DNA of 64,000 bases from Streptomyces flavofungini (GCF_030388665.1 NZ_CP128846.1:930001-994000), one strand, 5' to 3'. Shown: positions 1 through 8,502, numbered from the stretch's first letter. Notes: generated from the letters alone by a model not told the origin. Numbers and translations are program-made.

Positions 1-165
1 GGAGGCGTCGGCGAAGGCCCCGTGGACCAGCACCACGGTCGGCTTGGCCGCCGCGCTCTCCTGGTCCTGCGCCACGGCGGGCGACGGTGCCAGCGAGGCG
101 AGGAGCGCCGCGGCGGCCGTACCGACAGCGGCACCAGTGCGACCCGTGTGCTTTTCAGTGCTCAT
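1..165 (-). CDS. secreted alpha/beta hydrolase, N-terminal part
   Basis: Only the first 55 codons are inside the window; the gene runs off the left edge. The ATG at 165 is preceded by an AAGGAA ribosome site. Residues 1-32 look like a signal peptide: a charged start, an Ala/Leu-rich core and a cleavage region near AVAQ. The mature start reads KPTVVLVHGAFADAS, the first beta strand and oxyanion HG motif of small esterases of the alpha/beta-hydrolase fold. It is divergent from the TetR gene at 419 and shares an intergenic region holding a 21-bp palindrome, so it is probably a target of that repressor. Substrate cannot be told from the fragment. Confidence 0.85.
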   Translation of the reverse strand, partial: MSTEKHTGRTGAAVGTAAAALLASLAPSPAVAQDQESAAAKPTVVLVHGAFADAS

Positions 166-332
166 GAGATTCCTTGCGTTTTTCGTCCGGCAGGTGCCGT
201 GCTCGGCAGGTGCCGTGAAGGGATCACCGGGTGCGGCTGTCCCGCTCCCGGCCTGGGGAGGGTGGGCGAGGGCCAGGGCCCTTTGCCCATGTGGCGCGCT
301 GTCCGGCGGGACAACCATGCACCACAAGTTTC

Positions 333-353
333 GTTACAGTCAATCAATGGAAC
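333..353. promoter_or_regulatory. palindromic operator between hydrolase and TetR genes
   Basis: A 21-bp imperfect palindrome begins GTTACAGTCA and ends GGAAC, in the divergent intergenic region (166-418). Seven of ten base pairs are symmetric about the centre. The size and position fit a TetR-family operator. A near copy lies at 11745-11765. Binding is inferred. Confidence 0.5.
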
Positions 354-418
354 TAAATTGCTCCAGGGAGGACCGGAGCTGGCTAGTGTGGATGCCACAC
401 CAGGAGGGACAACACGCT

Positions 419-1198
419 GTGAGCAGCAAGGACCAGACAGGCGTCGGCCGTGCACAACGACCGCGACGCAAGGCCGGGGCACCGACACCCGCGCCGGAAC
501 CAGCGCGCACACCGCATCCCGGCGGCAGGCCCCGGGACCCGGCGATCGAGGAGGCGATCCTTGAGGCCACGCGCAAGCGCCTGGCCACCGACGGGTACAC
601 GCGGATGACGATCGGCGACGTGGTGGCGGACGCCGGCGTGACGCGCCCCACCCTGTACCGGCGCTGGCCGAACAAGCACGAGTTGGTGGTGGACGCGCTC
701 CACTACGGCTTGCAGAAGCAGCGCGCGGCCTACCCTCCCCTGGACGTGGACGGGATGGCGCCCGTGGAGGCGTTCACCGAGGCCGTGAGGCGCCTGGACC
801 CCCGCTACCACAACGAGCGGGCGATGGCGCTGCACGGCAACTTCATGGGCGAAGCCGAGCGCGAGCCGGCCCTGTTCGAGCAGATGCGCGAGCACGGCAA
901 CAAGCCGCGCTGCGCAGAGCTGAGGGAAACCCTGCAGCAACTGCAGGAGGCCGGTGCGGTGCGCAAGGACGCCGATCTCGAAACCGTGGTCGCCCTCTGC
1001 TTCGGCAGCTACTTCGGCGACTACCTGCAAACCGGAGCGGGCACCCCGGCCGATCACGCGGACCGGGTCGTGGCCGTGCTGTGGCCCACCATCCAGGCAG
1101 ACGAGCACGAGCAGCCTCCATCGGGTCGGGCTCCCACGGGACGCGGGAGGGTCAAGGTCAGTCCGGCTGCGGGGGCCCGGCGGGCGCAGCAGCCGTGA
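419..1198 (+). CDS. TetR/AcrR-family transcriptional regulator
   Basis: 259 residues from a GTG start chosen because an AGGAGGGA ribosome site lies at about 402-409; the frame is open further upstream but has no such signal. A basic, Pro/Ala-rich leader (residues 1-35) precedes the helix-turn-helix at about 36-90, with the recognition segment VTRPTLYRRWPNKHELV typical of TetR proteins. The C-terminal half is the ligand-binding and dimer domain. The gene is divergent from the secreted hydrolase. A palindrome upstream and a similar one before the isochorismatase-fold gene at 11822 suggest it controls itself, the hydrolase and that distant pair. Ligand unknown. Confidence 0.9.
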   Translation: MSSKDQTGVGRAQRPRRKAGAPTPAPEPARTPHPGGRPRDPAIEEAILEATRKRLATDGYTRMTIGDVVADAGVTRPTLYRRWPNKHELVVDALHYGLQKQRAAYPPLDVDGMAPVEAFTEAVRRLDPRYHNERAMALHGNFMGEAEREPALFEQMREHGNKPRCAELRETLQQLQEAGAVRKDADLETVVALCFGSYFGDYLQTGAGTPADHADRVVAVLWPTIQADEHEQPPSGRAPTGRGRVKVSPAAGARRAQQP

Positions 1199-1321
1199 GA
1201 CAGGGGCATCCATCAGGGCCGTCGTGGATCGGGGTGAAGGGCGCGCGGCGGCATCCGCGATCAGCGCTCCTCGGCGGCTGTGCTGATCAGGCCCGCGATC
1301 CAGGGCTGACCGGCACGTACC

Positions 1322-2497
1322 TCACAACCGGTCCGTCTGGGTCGGGAGGCCGAGCAGGATGCGGCCGGTCGTCTCCCAGGTGGACGGGCTGACCTGGATG
1401 TGGGCGGTGGCGGCGGCCGCGTCCCGAAAGCGGCGCTGCAACGGCGAGTCGTCGTAGATGGCCGATCCGCCGCCGAGGTCGTACATGGACCGAACGACGT
1501 CTGCGGATGTGCGCGCGGCGTGTGTTGCCGCCAGTCGCAGCCCGGTGCGCAGGTCCACCGTGACCGCGTCGCCGGTGCTCGCGGCGCGCCAGGCGTCCTC
1601 GGTGGCCGCGTAGAACAGGGCGCGTGCGGCGCGTAGCGAGGCTTCCGCCTGTGCGACCGCAGCCTGCGTCACCGCCTTCTCGCCGAGCGTGCGCCGTGCA
1701 CCGTCCGGAACCTTGCGGCCCGCGAGATCGAGCAGGTCATCGATGGCCCCGCGGGCATTGCCCAGCGCCGCTGCGGCGACAGCCAGGGCGAAGTACCCAA
1801 AGACCGGGAACCGGTAGAGCGGTGCGTCGATCACCGGACCGTCGGACAGCGACAGCGTGCGGTGCGTGGGAACGAACACGTCCTCGGCCACGACATCGTG
1901 ACTACCCGTTCCGCGCAGTCCGGACGTCTGCCAGGTGTCGTCGAGGATCCGCAGCTGCGCGGTCGGGATCCCGACGGAGCGCCTCGCCCGCATGCTGCCC
2001 TCCTCACCCCGGCCGTCGTCCACGAGGCAACCGCCGAAGAAGTAGTCCGCATGCCTGATGCCGCTGGCGAACGACCAGCGCCCGGAGACGACCAGCCCAC
2101 CGTCGACGGGCCGGGCCGTTCCCCGCGGCGCCCACACGCCTGCCGCGATCGAGCGCGGATCACCGAAGATCTCGGCCGCGCCGTCCGCCGGCAGGTAGGC
2201 CGCGAGCAGGCTGGTGGTCATGGCGATGGAGACACACCAGCCGGTGGCGGCGTCACCCTGGGCCATGGTCTCGGCGCCGGCGAGGGCGTCGGCGGGTGGT
2301 GCCTGCGGGGCCCCGAGACTGGCGGGCGCTGCGCACCGCATCAGCCCCACGTCACGAAGTGCCTTGATCACGTCCGGTGCCAGACGCCGGTGCCGCTCGG
2401 TGTCCGCTGCCGCGGCCTGCGCCATACGGCGGATCCGGTCCGCCCCGGGCCAATGGCCCGCCCGGGCCGGTTCGGTAGGGGCGAGCGAGCTGGTCAT
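1322..2497 (-). CDS. acyl-CoA-dehydrogenase-fold flavin monooxygenase (group D)
   Basis: 391 residues. The ATG at 2497 follows an AGAGAGG ribosome site, giving the start MTSSLAPTEP; the frame is open upstream but into non-homologous sequence. The order is an N-terminal helical domain, a GDAATGWCVSIA segment near the flavin site, a beta domain and a C-terminal helical bundle. This is the acyl-CoA dehydrogenase fold used by two-component [14 protein letters not shown] as HsaA and the nitrososynthases, rather than a true acyl-CoA dehydrogenase. It would need reduced flavin from a separate reductase, and none is adjacent. It is the last gene of the minus-strand operon, so it may oxidise (C- or N-hydroxylate) the product or a building block. 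The exact reaction is not readable from sequence. Confidence 0.8.
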   Translation of the reverse strand: MTSSLAPTEPARAGHWPGADRIRRMAQAAAADTERHRRLAPDVIKALRDVGLMRCAAPASLGAPQAPPADALAGAETMAQGDAATGWCVSIAMTTSLLAAYLPADGAAEIFGDPRSIAAGVWAPRGTARPVDGGLVVSGRWSFASGIRHADYFFGGCLVDDGRGEEGSMRARRSVGIPTAQLRILDDTWQTSGLRGTGSHDVVAEDVFVPTHRTLSLSDGPVIDAPLYRFPVFGYFALAVAAAALGNARGAIDDLLDLAGRKVPDGARRTLGEKAVTQAAVAQAEASLRAARALFYAATEDAWRAASTGDAVTVDLRTGLRLAATHAARTSADVVRSMYDLGGGSAIYDDSPLQRRFRDAAAATAHIQVSPSTWETTGRILLGLPTQTDRL

Positions 2498-2639
2498 GAT
2501 GCCTCTCTTCTGATTGCAGGGGGCGCCGGTGCGCGGTGAGCCGCGCACCGGCGACGCTCGGAGCTGTGACGGGGTTTCAGTGATGTCCCGGAACCGGGAA
2601 AGGAATCGCGCAGGAGTACGCGAGGTCGTAGAGAGGGGC

Positions 2640-3289
2640 GGATCGTGGCCGACGCCTGCGAGCACCAGCGCGGCGGGGCAGGGGAATCAGCGATCGGGCA
2701 GGAGGCCGGCGTATAGAGGTCACCGAAGGCGTCGACGATCTCGCAGGGCAGCTGTGCGGGGTCGGGGGCACGGGCAGGGGCGCGGAGCACCAGGACCACG
2801 TTCCCCCCTCTCCTTGTCATCCTCGCCGGGCAGGCCGATGGCGGCGGCATCCTTGAGGCGGGGTGCGCGGCGAGGAAGTCGTCGAGCAGGCGGGAGTGGA
2901 CGTTGTCGGCGGTGCGGCCGGTCACGATGTCCCGCGCGGTCGACCGGATACAGGTAGCCGCTTTCGTCCTGGCGGGCGATGTCGCCGCTGCGGAACCGGC
3001 CTTCCCCGTCCAGGACTTCGGCGGTGGCTTCCGGATCGTTCCCGTAGCCCTCCATGACCGTGGGGCTGTGCACGTACAGCTCGCCGAGGTGACCCACGGG
3101 CACCGCCGTCCCGTCTCCCTCCGCCACTCCCCTGCGTCGCAGCGCCGAGGCGAAGCACAGGACCGTCGTGACGGCCCCGGTGCCGCTGATGCGCCGCGCT
3201 CCCGCGACGATCGCGTCACGCTCGCCTCGCTGTGAGAGCCGTTGCAGCACCGAGACGGTGTGGTTCTCGTGGGCAGTGGCCTTGTTCAT
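2640..3289 (-). pseudogene. acyl-AMP ligase (AMP-binding enzyme), internally deleted and frameshifted
   Basis: The ATG at 3289 has an AAGAAGGA ribosome site and starts MNKATAHENHTVSVLQRLSQ, a normal N-terminus for a fatty-acyl-AMP ligase. After about 63 codons it jumps straight to C-terminal sequence (GHLGELYVHSPTVMEGY, then GRFRSGDIARQDESGYLYPV). The whole central adenylation core, some 300 residues, is therefore missing. Further on, the recognisable C-terminal pieces (DIVTGRTADNVHSRLL, LKDAAAIGLPGEDDKE, NVVLVLRAPARAP, EIVDAFGDLYTPASC) alternate between two frames, so at least three indels are present near 2945, 2870 and 2815. It sits between the ATP-grasp and flavoprotein genes of the same operon and was presumably the acyl-activating enzyme of the cluster. 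The lower boundary is approximate. Confidence 0.8.
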
Positions 3290-3375
3290 GATCCTTCTTC
3301 GTCGCGTTGTTGAGGGGGCTTCCCGGCTCAGGGGATGGCCGCTGCCGTCGGTGTCGAGGCCGGCCCGGCGGTGCC

Positions 3376-4614
3376 TCAGCGGCAGCTTGTGTAGATGCCT
3401 TCGCGCTCCCAGGCGCGCAGGGTGTCGTAGTCCTCGATCAGCTCTTGCGAGGTGGGGGCCGCGAGGTAGGCGAACCCGGGAGAGGTGGGCAGGCTGGTGG
3501 TGGCGGCGAGGTACTGGCGCGGGGCGAAGCCGGGGAAGACGGCGACGACGCTGGGCAGTTCCGCGATCTTGGTGAGGGCGTCGGGATTGGCCGGGCCGGG
3601 GTGGTGGTTGATGAAGTCGACCCACCGCAGCACCGGCTGCCGGCCCGCATCGTGGGTGGTGCGGGTGTGCAGGGATGCGGGATCCATCGTGGCGGTGACC
3701 GCCAAGGCGGTCTGGGATACCCCGAGGTAGGCGTCCACCACGTCGGGCCCGGTGCCTCCGCCCAGGCGGGCGCCGGTCTCGATGAGGACCGGCCCTCGGT
3801 CGGTGAGCATGACCTCGGTATGGGCGGGCGTCTCGGTGATGCCGAGCGCGTCCAGGACCTCCCGGACGTAGGCGACGAGTACCTTGCCGTCGGTGCCGGC
3901 GGCATCGACGGGTTCCTGGAAGTCGTAGATGGGGGCGGCGGACGGGCCGAGGCGTTTGGTGTAGCGCCAGATCTCGGCGACGTGGTGCTCACCGCCCGCG
4001 GAGACCGTGTTGACGCAGTACTCGGTTCCGCGCAGGCGTTCCTGGACGAGCACGGCGTCGTTGGGCTCGCCGAAGAGGTTGACGGTCCCCAGGACGGCGG
4101 TGGCGGCCTGGCCGACCTCCTCGGCCGAGCCACAGAACGTCACGCCGTCGGTGCCCGCACTGGCCAGGGGCTTGACCACCGCCTCCGCCAGGTCCCAGAC
4201 GGCGTACCAGTCGGCTGCGGCGCGGGCGGAGCGGGCGACGGTGGTCTGCGGGGTCGCAAGGCCCGCGGCCTGGACCGCCTGCTGCATGAGGGACTTGTCG
4301 CGGCGTGCCGCGACCAGCGCGGGGTCGTTCGTCGGCAGTCCCAGCGCGCTCGCGAGGGTCTCCGCCAGCACGACGCCGGTCTCGGTGCCGGCCACAACGC
4401 GGGCGACGCGCAGGTGGGTGAGTTCCCGCGCAAGGCTGGTGAAGTCGCCGGTGAAGCCCAGATCCAGGACGTAGTCGCCGGGGCTGAACGAGCGCAGGAG
4501 GAAGGCGCCGATGTCCGGCTGGCTGCGTACGTGGACGCAGTCGGCCCCCGCTCGGGCCAGTCGCCTGGCCAGCGTCGCCCCGGTGGAGTATCCGTCGACG
4601 ATCGCTACCTTCAT
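3376..4614 (-). CDS. ATP-grasp amino-acid (dipeptide-type) ligase
   Basis: 412 residues, ATG at 4614 with GAGAGGA upstream. It begins MKVAIVDGYSTGATLARRLA, an N-terminal Rossmann-like domain. The ATP-grasp fold follows: RRDKSLMQQAVQAAGLATP (start of the ATP-binding domain), VVKPLASAGTDGV (the nucleotide lysine and loop) and a C-terminal metal-site motif EVMLTDRGPVLIETGARLGGG. These are the hallmarks of BacD-type L-amino-acid ligases, which activate a carboxylate as acyl-phosphate and join it to an amine. Length fits the family. It lies 90 bp downstream of the MFS gene and 86 bp upstream of the acyl-AMP ligase relic. It probably makes an amide or dipeptide bond in a small natural product; both substrates are unknown. 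Confidence 0.88.
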   Translation of the reverse strand: MKVAIVDGYSTGATLARRLARAGADCVHVRSQPDIGAFLLRSFSPGDYVLDLGFTGDFTSLARELTHLRVARVVAGTETGVVLAETLASALGLPTNDPALVAARRDKSLMQQAVQAAGLATPQTTVARSARAAADWYAVWDLAEAVVKPLASAGTDGVTFCGSAEEVGQAATAVLGTVNLFGEPNDAVLVQERLRGTEYCVNTVSAGGEHHVAEIWRYTKRLGPSAAPIYDFQEPVDAAGTDGKVLVAYVREVLDALGITETPAHTEVMLTDRGPVLIETGARLGGGTGPDVVDAYLGVSQTALAVTATMDPASLHTRTTHDAGRQPVLRWVDFINHHPGPANPDALTKIAELPSVVAVFPGFAPRQYLAATTSLPTSPGFAYLAAPTSQELIEDYDTLRAWEREGIYTSCR

Positions 4615-4670
4615 GGTGCTGTTCCTCTCGTGGCGCTGTGGGCGTAGGGATGCGGGCTGTCGCGGGGTCA

Positions 4671-4700
4671 GGTGGGCAGGTGGGCAGGTGGGCAGGTGGC
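4671..4700. repeat. 8-bp microsatellite, GGTGGGCA x3-4
   Basis: Three perfect tandem copies of GGTGGGCA and a partial fourth fill the gap between the MFS stop codon (4705) and the ATP-grasp start (4614). It lies in the untranslated spacer of the operon. Slippage here could change spacing or mRNA structure; no function is shown. Confidence 0.85.
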
Positions 4701-4704
4701 GGTG

Positions 4705-5946
4705 CTAGGCCGGCGCTGAAGTGGGGGAGGTGCGCAGGGTTCGGGAGAGCGGCACGCAGGCCAGGGCGCCCAGGACGGCGCTGGTCACCAGCAGGCCCGC
4801 GACCAGGGGGCGGCCTCCCGCGGTCAGGGCGCCGGCGATGCCGAGCGGAGTGAGCGAGGCGATCGCGCCCGCGACACTGAGGGCGGCCTGGTAGCGGCCG
4901 CTGGCGCCGGGCGGGGCGGCCGTGGCGACAAAGGCGCCGACGGCGACGCTGTAGCAGATCTCGCCGGGCACCATGAGCACTGCTGCGGTGGTGTAGCCCA
5001 CGGTTGTGTGCTGCAAGGCCGCCAGTGCCATGGCGGCGCCCAGGATCAGGCTGCCGGCGGCGAACACCGGGCCGATGGGGTAGCGGACGCGGTCGTCGGG
5101 ACCGACCAGCAGGCGGGTCAGCGGCGGACCGAGCAGCAGGACCGCAGCGGAGTTGGCGAGCATGGCGGTGCCGTAGGCGGACGGGGCGAGGTGGTCCTCG
5201 CTCATGACCAGGGGCAGGACGCTGATCAGGCCGTAGGCGCAGGTCGTCGCCGCGATGGCCGCAGCGACCATCCAGCGCAGCCGGAGGTCGGCGGCGATCT
5301 GTGCGTAGGTGGCGTGCTCGTGCTGGCGTTCGGTCCGGGGCGTGCTGGGCCGGCCGGTCAGCATGGCGCGCACCAGGAGGGCTGCGGCCACGCAGGCAAC
5401 GGCGTTGAGGGCGAACAGGAGCCGGTAGCCGTGGGCGTGGGCGATGAAGCCGCCGACGCCGGAGCTCAGCGAGAGGCCCACGTTCGATACCCAGTAGACC
5501 CAGCCCTGGGCGCGGGTGCGTGCTCCCTCATGGGTGAGGCGGTCGTTGATCTGCGCGGAGACGGCCGGCCGGTGGACGTCCATGGTGCAGCCCAGGCAGA
5601 AGGCGAGCAGCATCAGGGCGTGCAGGCTGCTGGCCACGGCGAGCCCGGCGCACACGAGAGCGGCCAGCAGCAGTCCCGCCGTGCACGCGGCACGGGCTCC
5701 GATCCGGTCGGTCATCGCCCCGCTGACCAGCTGTCCGACACACCAGCCGACCCCGAAGATCGTCAACGCGGCGCCGGCGGCGGTCGTGCCGTGCGCGGCG
5801 CCGATGGAGTAGCCGAGGAAGTCGTAGGCAAATCCGCAGGCTTTGACCAGGAAGGTCGTTGCCAGGAGCGTGGTGATGACCACGCGTGCGGACGGACCGG
5901 ACGGGCGGGCTTGGGCGGCCGCAGGAGGGGGCGCGGTGACCGTCAT
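4705..5946 (-). CDS. MFS transporter, probable product exporter
   Basis: 413 residues, start MTVTAPPPAA at 5946. That ATG overlaps the TGA of the acyltransferase gene (ATGA), implying translational coupling. About twelve hydrophobic segments are visible. The loop after TM2 reads GAMTDRIGARAACTAGLLLA, a match to the MFS loop 2-3 motif (G-x-x-x-D-R-x-G-x-R). A central hydrophilic loop (RPSTPRTERQHEHATYAQIA) separates the two six-helix halves. Position inside a biosynthetic operon between acyltransferase and ligase suggests it exports, and gives self-protection against, the compound made. Import or an unrelated substrate cannot be excluded. Confidence 0.9.
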   Translation of the reverse strand: MTVTAPPPAAAQARPSGPSARVVITTLLATTFLVKACGFAYDFLGYSIGAAHGTTAAGAALTIFGVGWCVGQLVSGAMTDRIGARAACTAGLLLAALVCAGLAVASSLHALMLLAFCLGCTMDVHRPAVSAQINDRLTHEGARTRAQGWVYWVSNVGLSLSSGVGGFIAHAHGYRLLFALNAVACVAAALLVRAMLTGRPSTPRTERQHEHATYAQIAADLRLRWMVAAAIAATTCAYGLISVLPLVMSEDHLAPSAYGTAMLANSAAVLLLGPPLTRLLVGPDDRVRYPIGPVFAAGSLILGAAMALAALQHTTVGYTTAAVLMVPGEICYSVAVGAFVATAAPPGASGRYQAALSVAGAIASLTPLGIAGALTAGGRPLVAGLLVTSAVLGALACVPLSRTLRTSPTSAPA

Positions 5947-7247
5947 CGGGAAGGGCCTGCCTTGTCCAGGAGCGCCACGCTGCCGGGCGCCTCGGTGCTG
6001 GGAACGGGTGGGTGCGGGGCCGGGTGGGCCAGTTCGGCCAGGCCCGCGACGATGCGCTCGCGCAGGTGCGCTGTCTTCGCGGGACGGTGGTAGCGCGGGG
6101 AACAGGCCAGTTCGATGCTGCACCGCCCGCTGAAGGTGGAGACGAAATAGCCGACCCAGGTCACCGCCTCGGAGGTGGCGAAGCCCCGGAAGTCGACGAT
6201 CTCGATCCCCGGCGGCACAGCGAGCTCGGGCACCGGGCCCCAGTTGGTGATGAAGTTCCCGACCCCGGTGCGCGCGCTGCCCTGCGCGGCCGCCGACGCC
6301 GCGGCCCGCATCACCGCGAGCGCGCTGCCGCTCTCGATCCCGGCGACGATCTGTGCCTTCGCCTCCTTGGCCAGGACATCCAGATCCGAGGCGGGGCCGC
6401 ACGCGGTGACCGTGGGCGCGAATCCCAGGGCATTGGTGACCTCGTCGGGGCGCGCAACGGGGCGCAGGTGGGGGCGCAGGTCCACGAGATGGAACATGAT
6501 CATCGGTAGTTCGGCTGCGGCACCGGCCGATTCAGGGAGCGTCGCGCGTTCGGCGCGGATGATCGCCGCGGCCAGCAGGGCGTGCAGGGTCGTCCCCGAT
6601 GCCCGCGCGTGGGCGAGCAGGGCGGCGGTGTCGGCCCGCGACAGGGTGATGCGCTGCGCCGGCTCGGGAGCGAAAGCCGCGCCGCTCCCGATGTCGGCCG
6701 TGGGGGTGCTGTGCACCGCGCCCGCGGCCGCCACGGCGAGGTCGGGCAGAGGCATGGAGCGGGCACGGTAGGCATGTTCGAGGCTGCGCGGGTGGACCGG
6801 GTCCGGATCGGGGAATGCGGCGGTCCCGGCCAGAGCGGCGGCTGCGTGCCAGAAGTACTCCAGCAGCGCCGTCCCCAGCGTGGCGTCGTTGATCGCGTGA
6901 GACACCTGCAGGGCGACCGCGGTCTGCCCGCCCTCGGTCACGATGGTGAGTTTCGCCAGGCCGCGCGAGGGATCCAGGACCGCCAGGCCGCCCTCGAGCC
7001 AGTCGGTGACCGTGCCCTGGACGACCTCGGTGGCCGCGTTGCTGGCGCCGTCGTCGTCGATGTGCAGCCAGCACTGCTCGCCGGTCGTCTCTATCGTGCC
7101 GCGCAGCATCGGATACTTGTCGCACAGCAGACCGAACGCGGTACGCAGCCCCGCGATGTCGACCGCGCCGGCGCAGAGGGCCACATAGCTGACGGTGAGC
7201 TTGCGCGGCACGAAGCCGTGGTCGATCAGTCCCAGAGGGTGTTTCAT
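5943..7247 (-). CDS. condensation-domain / PapA-type acyltransferase
   Basis: 434 residues. The ATG at 7247 overlaps the stop of the upstream short frame, and its own stop overlaps the MFS start. The chain starts MKHPLGLIDHGFVPRKLTVS, as in stand-alone condensation and polyketide-associated (PapA) acyltransferases. The catalytic HHxxxDG motif is represented by VSHAINDATLG at about residues 124-134, with the second His and the Asp present but the first His replaced by Ser. The C-terminal half carries NFITNWGPVPEL in place of the DFGWG latch. Family members transfer an acyl group to an alcohol or amine. With the ATP-grasp ligase next door it may cap or join building blocks. The altered HH motif is often seen in PapA-like members, so activity remains plausible. 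Confidence 0.82.
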   Translation of the reverse strand: MKHPLGLIDHGFVPRKLTVSYVALCAGAVDIAGLRTAFGLLCDKYPMLRGTIETTGEQCWLHIDDDGASNAATEVVQGTVTDWLEGGLAVLDPSRGLAKLTIVTEGGQTAVALQVSHAINDATLGTALLEYFWHAAAALAGTAAFPDPDPVHPRSLEHAYRARSMPLPDLAVAAAGAVHSTPTADIGSGAAFAPEPAQRITLSRADTAALLAHARASGTTLHALLAAAIIRAERATLPESAGAAAELPMIMFHLVDLRPHLRPVARPDEVTNALGFAPTVTACGPASDLDVLAKEAKAQIVAGIESGSALAVMRAAASAAAQGSARTGVGNFITNWGPVPELAVPPGIEIVDFRGFATSEAVTWVGYFVSTFSGRCSIELACSPRYHRPAKTAHLRERIVAGLAELAHPAPHPPVPSTEAPGSVALLDKAGPSR

Positions 7248-7504
7248 GGCGTACTCCGCGGGTTGAGGGCCTGCGCGGCGGGCATCGGGGGCGTGATCAC
7301 GCCGGCCCCAGCAGCGCGGGACGGGTGGTGCGCGCCCGCACCGCGCGCCGGGTCGGCCGGGCGCCAAGTCCCCATGCCCAGCGGCACGCTGACGTTGCGC
7401 ACCTCGGCGGCGAGGGTGCCGTCCGGTGGGGGCAGCATGTGTTCCCGGGTGGCGGGCTCCTCACTGCGGACGGTGAAACGCATCGGAAACGACGCGGCAC
7501 GCAC
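7244..7504 (-). CDS. short coupled frame at head of biosynthetic operon (86 aa)
   Basis: Not recognised. A GTG at 7504 is preceded, seven bases away, by a GGAGGT ribosome site, and the frame ends in a TGA overlapping the ATG of the acyltransferase (ATGA). By eye about 86% of third codon positions are G or C, in line with real genes here. The peptide includes MRFTVRSEEPATREHMLPPP, later VRNVSVPLGMGTW, and ends Ala/Pro-rich (PPMPAAQALNPRSTP). There is no signal peptide, no membrane segment and no cysteine cluster. It could be a coupling leader, a small carrier or partner protein, or a ribosomal substrate for the ATP-grasp ligase; the last is speculation. It may also be the remnant of a larger gene. 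A TTG at 7519 would be the alternative start. Confidence 0.5.
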   Translation of the reverse strand: MRAASFPMRFTVRSEEPATREHMLPPPDGTLAAEVRNVSVPLGMGTWRPADPARGAGAHHPSRAAGAGVITPPMPAAQALNPRSTP

Positions 7505-7626
7505 AGCGCAGACCTCCAAGTTCTTGCCGGAGCGGGTGTCGCAGAGCCACCTTGTCGCCGCGGTGACACCCCTACCAAGACGCTGCTAACGCTGGTGCCA
7601 GCAGCACCTGGCAACCGGCGTGGGGC
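7505..7626. promoter_or_regulatory. divergent promoter region with short palindrome
   Basis: This 122-bp gap separates the operon head from the divergent MmyB-type regulator. It contains the inverted repeat GCTGG-TG-CCAGC (7591-7602) followed by a further CAGCAGCACC, a candidate operator for the regulator at 7627. No clear -35/-10 pair stands out. Confidence 0.4.
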
Positions 7627-8502
7627 GTGGCTGATGATGGGTGGGTGAACTCCGCCCCCACCCCCCGCCGCACCGAACTCGCCGCGTTCCTGCGCAGCCG
7701 CCGCGACCGCCTCACCCCCGCAGCGGTCGGCATGGCACCAGGATTGCGCCGCCGGATACCAGGACTGCGCCGCGAAGAGGTCGCCCACCTGGCCGGAGTC
7801 TCCATCACCTGGTACACCTGGCTCGAACAGGGACGTCCCATCAACGTCGGCGCGCAGATCCTCGACGCCATCGCCACCACCCTGCGCCTGGACGCCGCCG
7901 AACGCGCCCACCTCTACCGCCTGGCCGAGGTACCCATCCCCGCGGTGGCCACCACCGCCGACACGATCACCCCCACCCTGCAGGCGATCCTCGACGCCAT
8001 CACCGGCTTCCCCGCCGCGGCCATCAACACCCGCTGGGACTTGCTGGGCTGGAACACGGCGGCCGCCGCGCTGTGGCCACGGCTCACCGCGCCCGAGAGC
8101 TCCCGCAACGTCCTGTGGGAGATGTTCACCACCCCCGAGTGCTGCCGCCAGTTCGTCAACCGCGACGTCGGCCTGCCCCACATGGTCGCCTCGTTCCGCG
8201 CCGACTTCGCCCACCACCTCGACGACCCGGCCTGGACCGACCTGATCCGCGCACTGGCCACCGCCAGCCCGGAATTCACCCGGCTGTGGGCCACGCACGA
8301 CGTCGGGGCACCGCCGACCCAGACCATGACCTACCACCACGCCGCGGTCGGCGAGCTGTCGCTGTCCCTGACACGCATGGAGCTGCCCGCCGTAGCCGAA
8401 ACCATCGTCACCGTGTGGACCCCCGCCGACGAGGACAGCCGCGCGCGCATGGACCAGCTCCTGGCCCACCCTGAGGCCCCCTGGCTGGACCACACCCACT
8501 GA
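7627..8502 (+). CDS. XRE-family regulator with MmyB-like ligand domain
   Basis: 291 residues from the GTG at 7627; a GTG at 7645 gives a shorter start that suits family alignments, and neither has a clear ribosome site. Residues about 15-90 form the helix-turn-helix: RRRIPGLRREEVAHLAGVS followed by ITWYTWLEQGR, the classic MmyB-family signature. The remaining 200 residues match the MmyB-like ligand-binding region, with WDLLGWNTAAAALWP at its start and conserved aromatic and basic residues. Such proteins bind fatty acids and often act on neighbouring divergent genes. Here that neighbour is the ATP-grasp/acyltransferase operon, so it is the likely pathway regulator. Confidence 0.9.
   Translation: MADDGWVNSAPTPRRTELAAFLRSRRDRLTPAAVGMAPGLRRRIPGLRREEVAHLAGVSITWYTWLEQGRPINVGAQILDAIATTLRLDAAERAHLYRLAEVPIPAVATTADTITPTLQAILDAITGFPAAAINTRWDLLGWNTAAAALWPRLTAPESSRNVLWEMFTTPECCRQFVNRDVGLPHMVASFRADFAHHLDDPAWTDLIRALATASPEFTRLWATHDVGAPPTQTMTYHHAAVGELSLSLTRMELPAVAETIVTVWTPADEDSRARMDQLLAHPEAPWLDHTH

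Noticed and set aside
3307..4647. 446-codon plus-strand open frame
   Set aside because: It covers the ATP-grasp gene on the opposite strand, is rich in Gly/Val/Asp and lacks family motifs.
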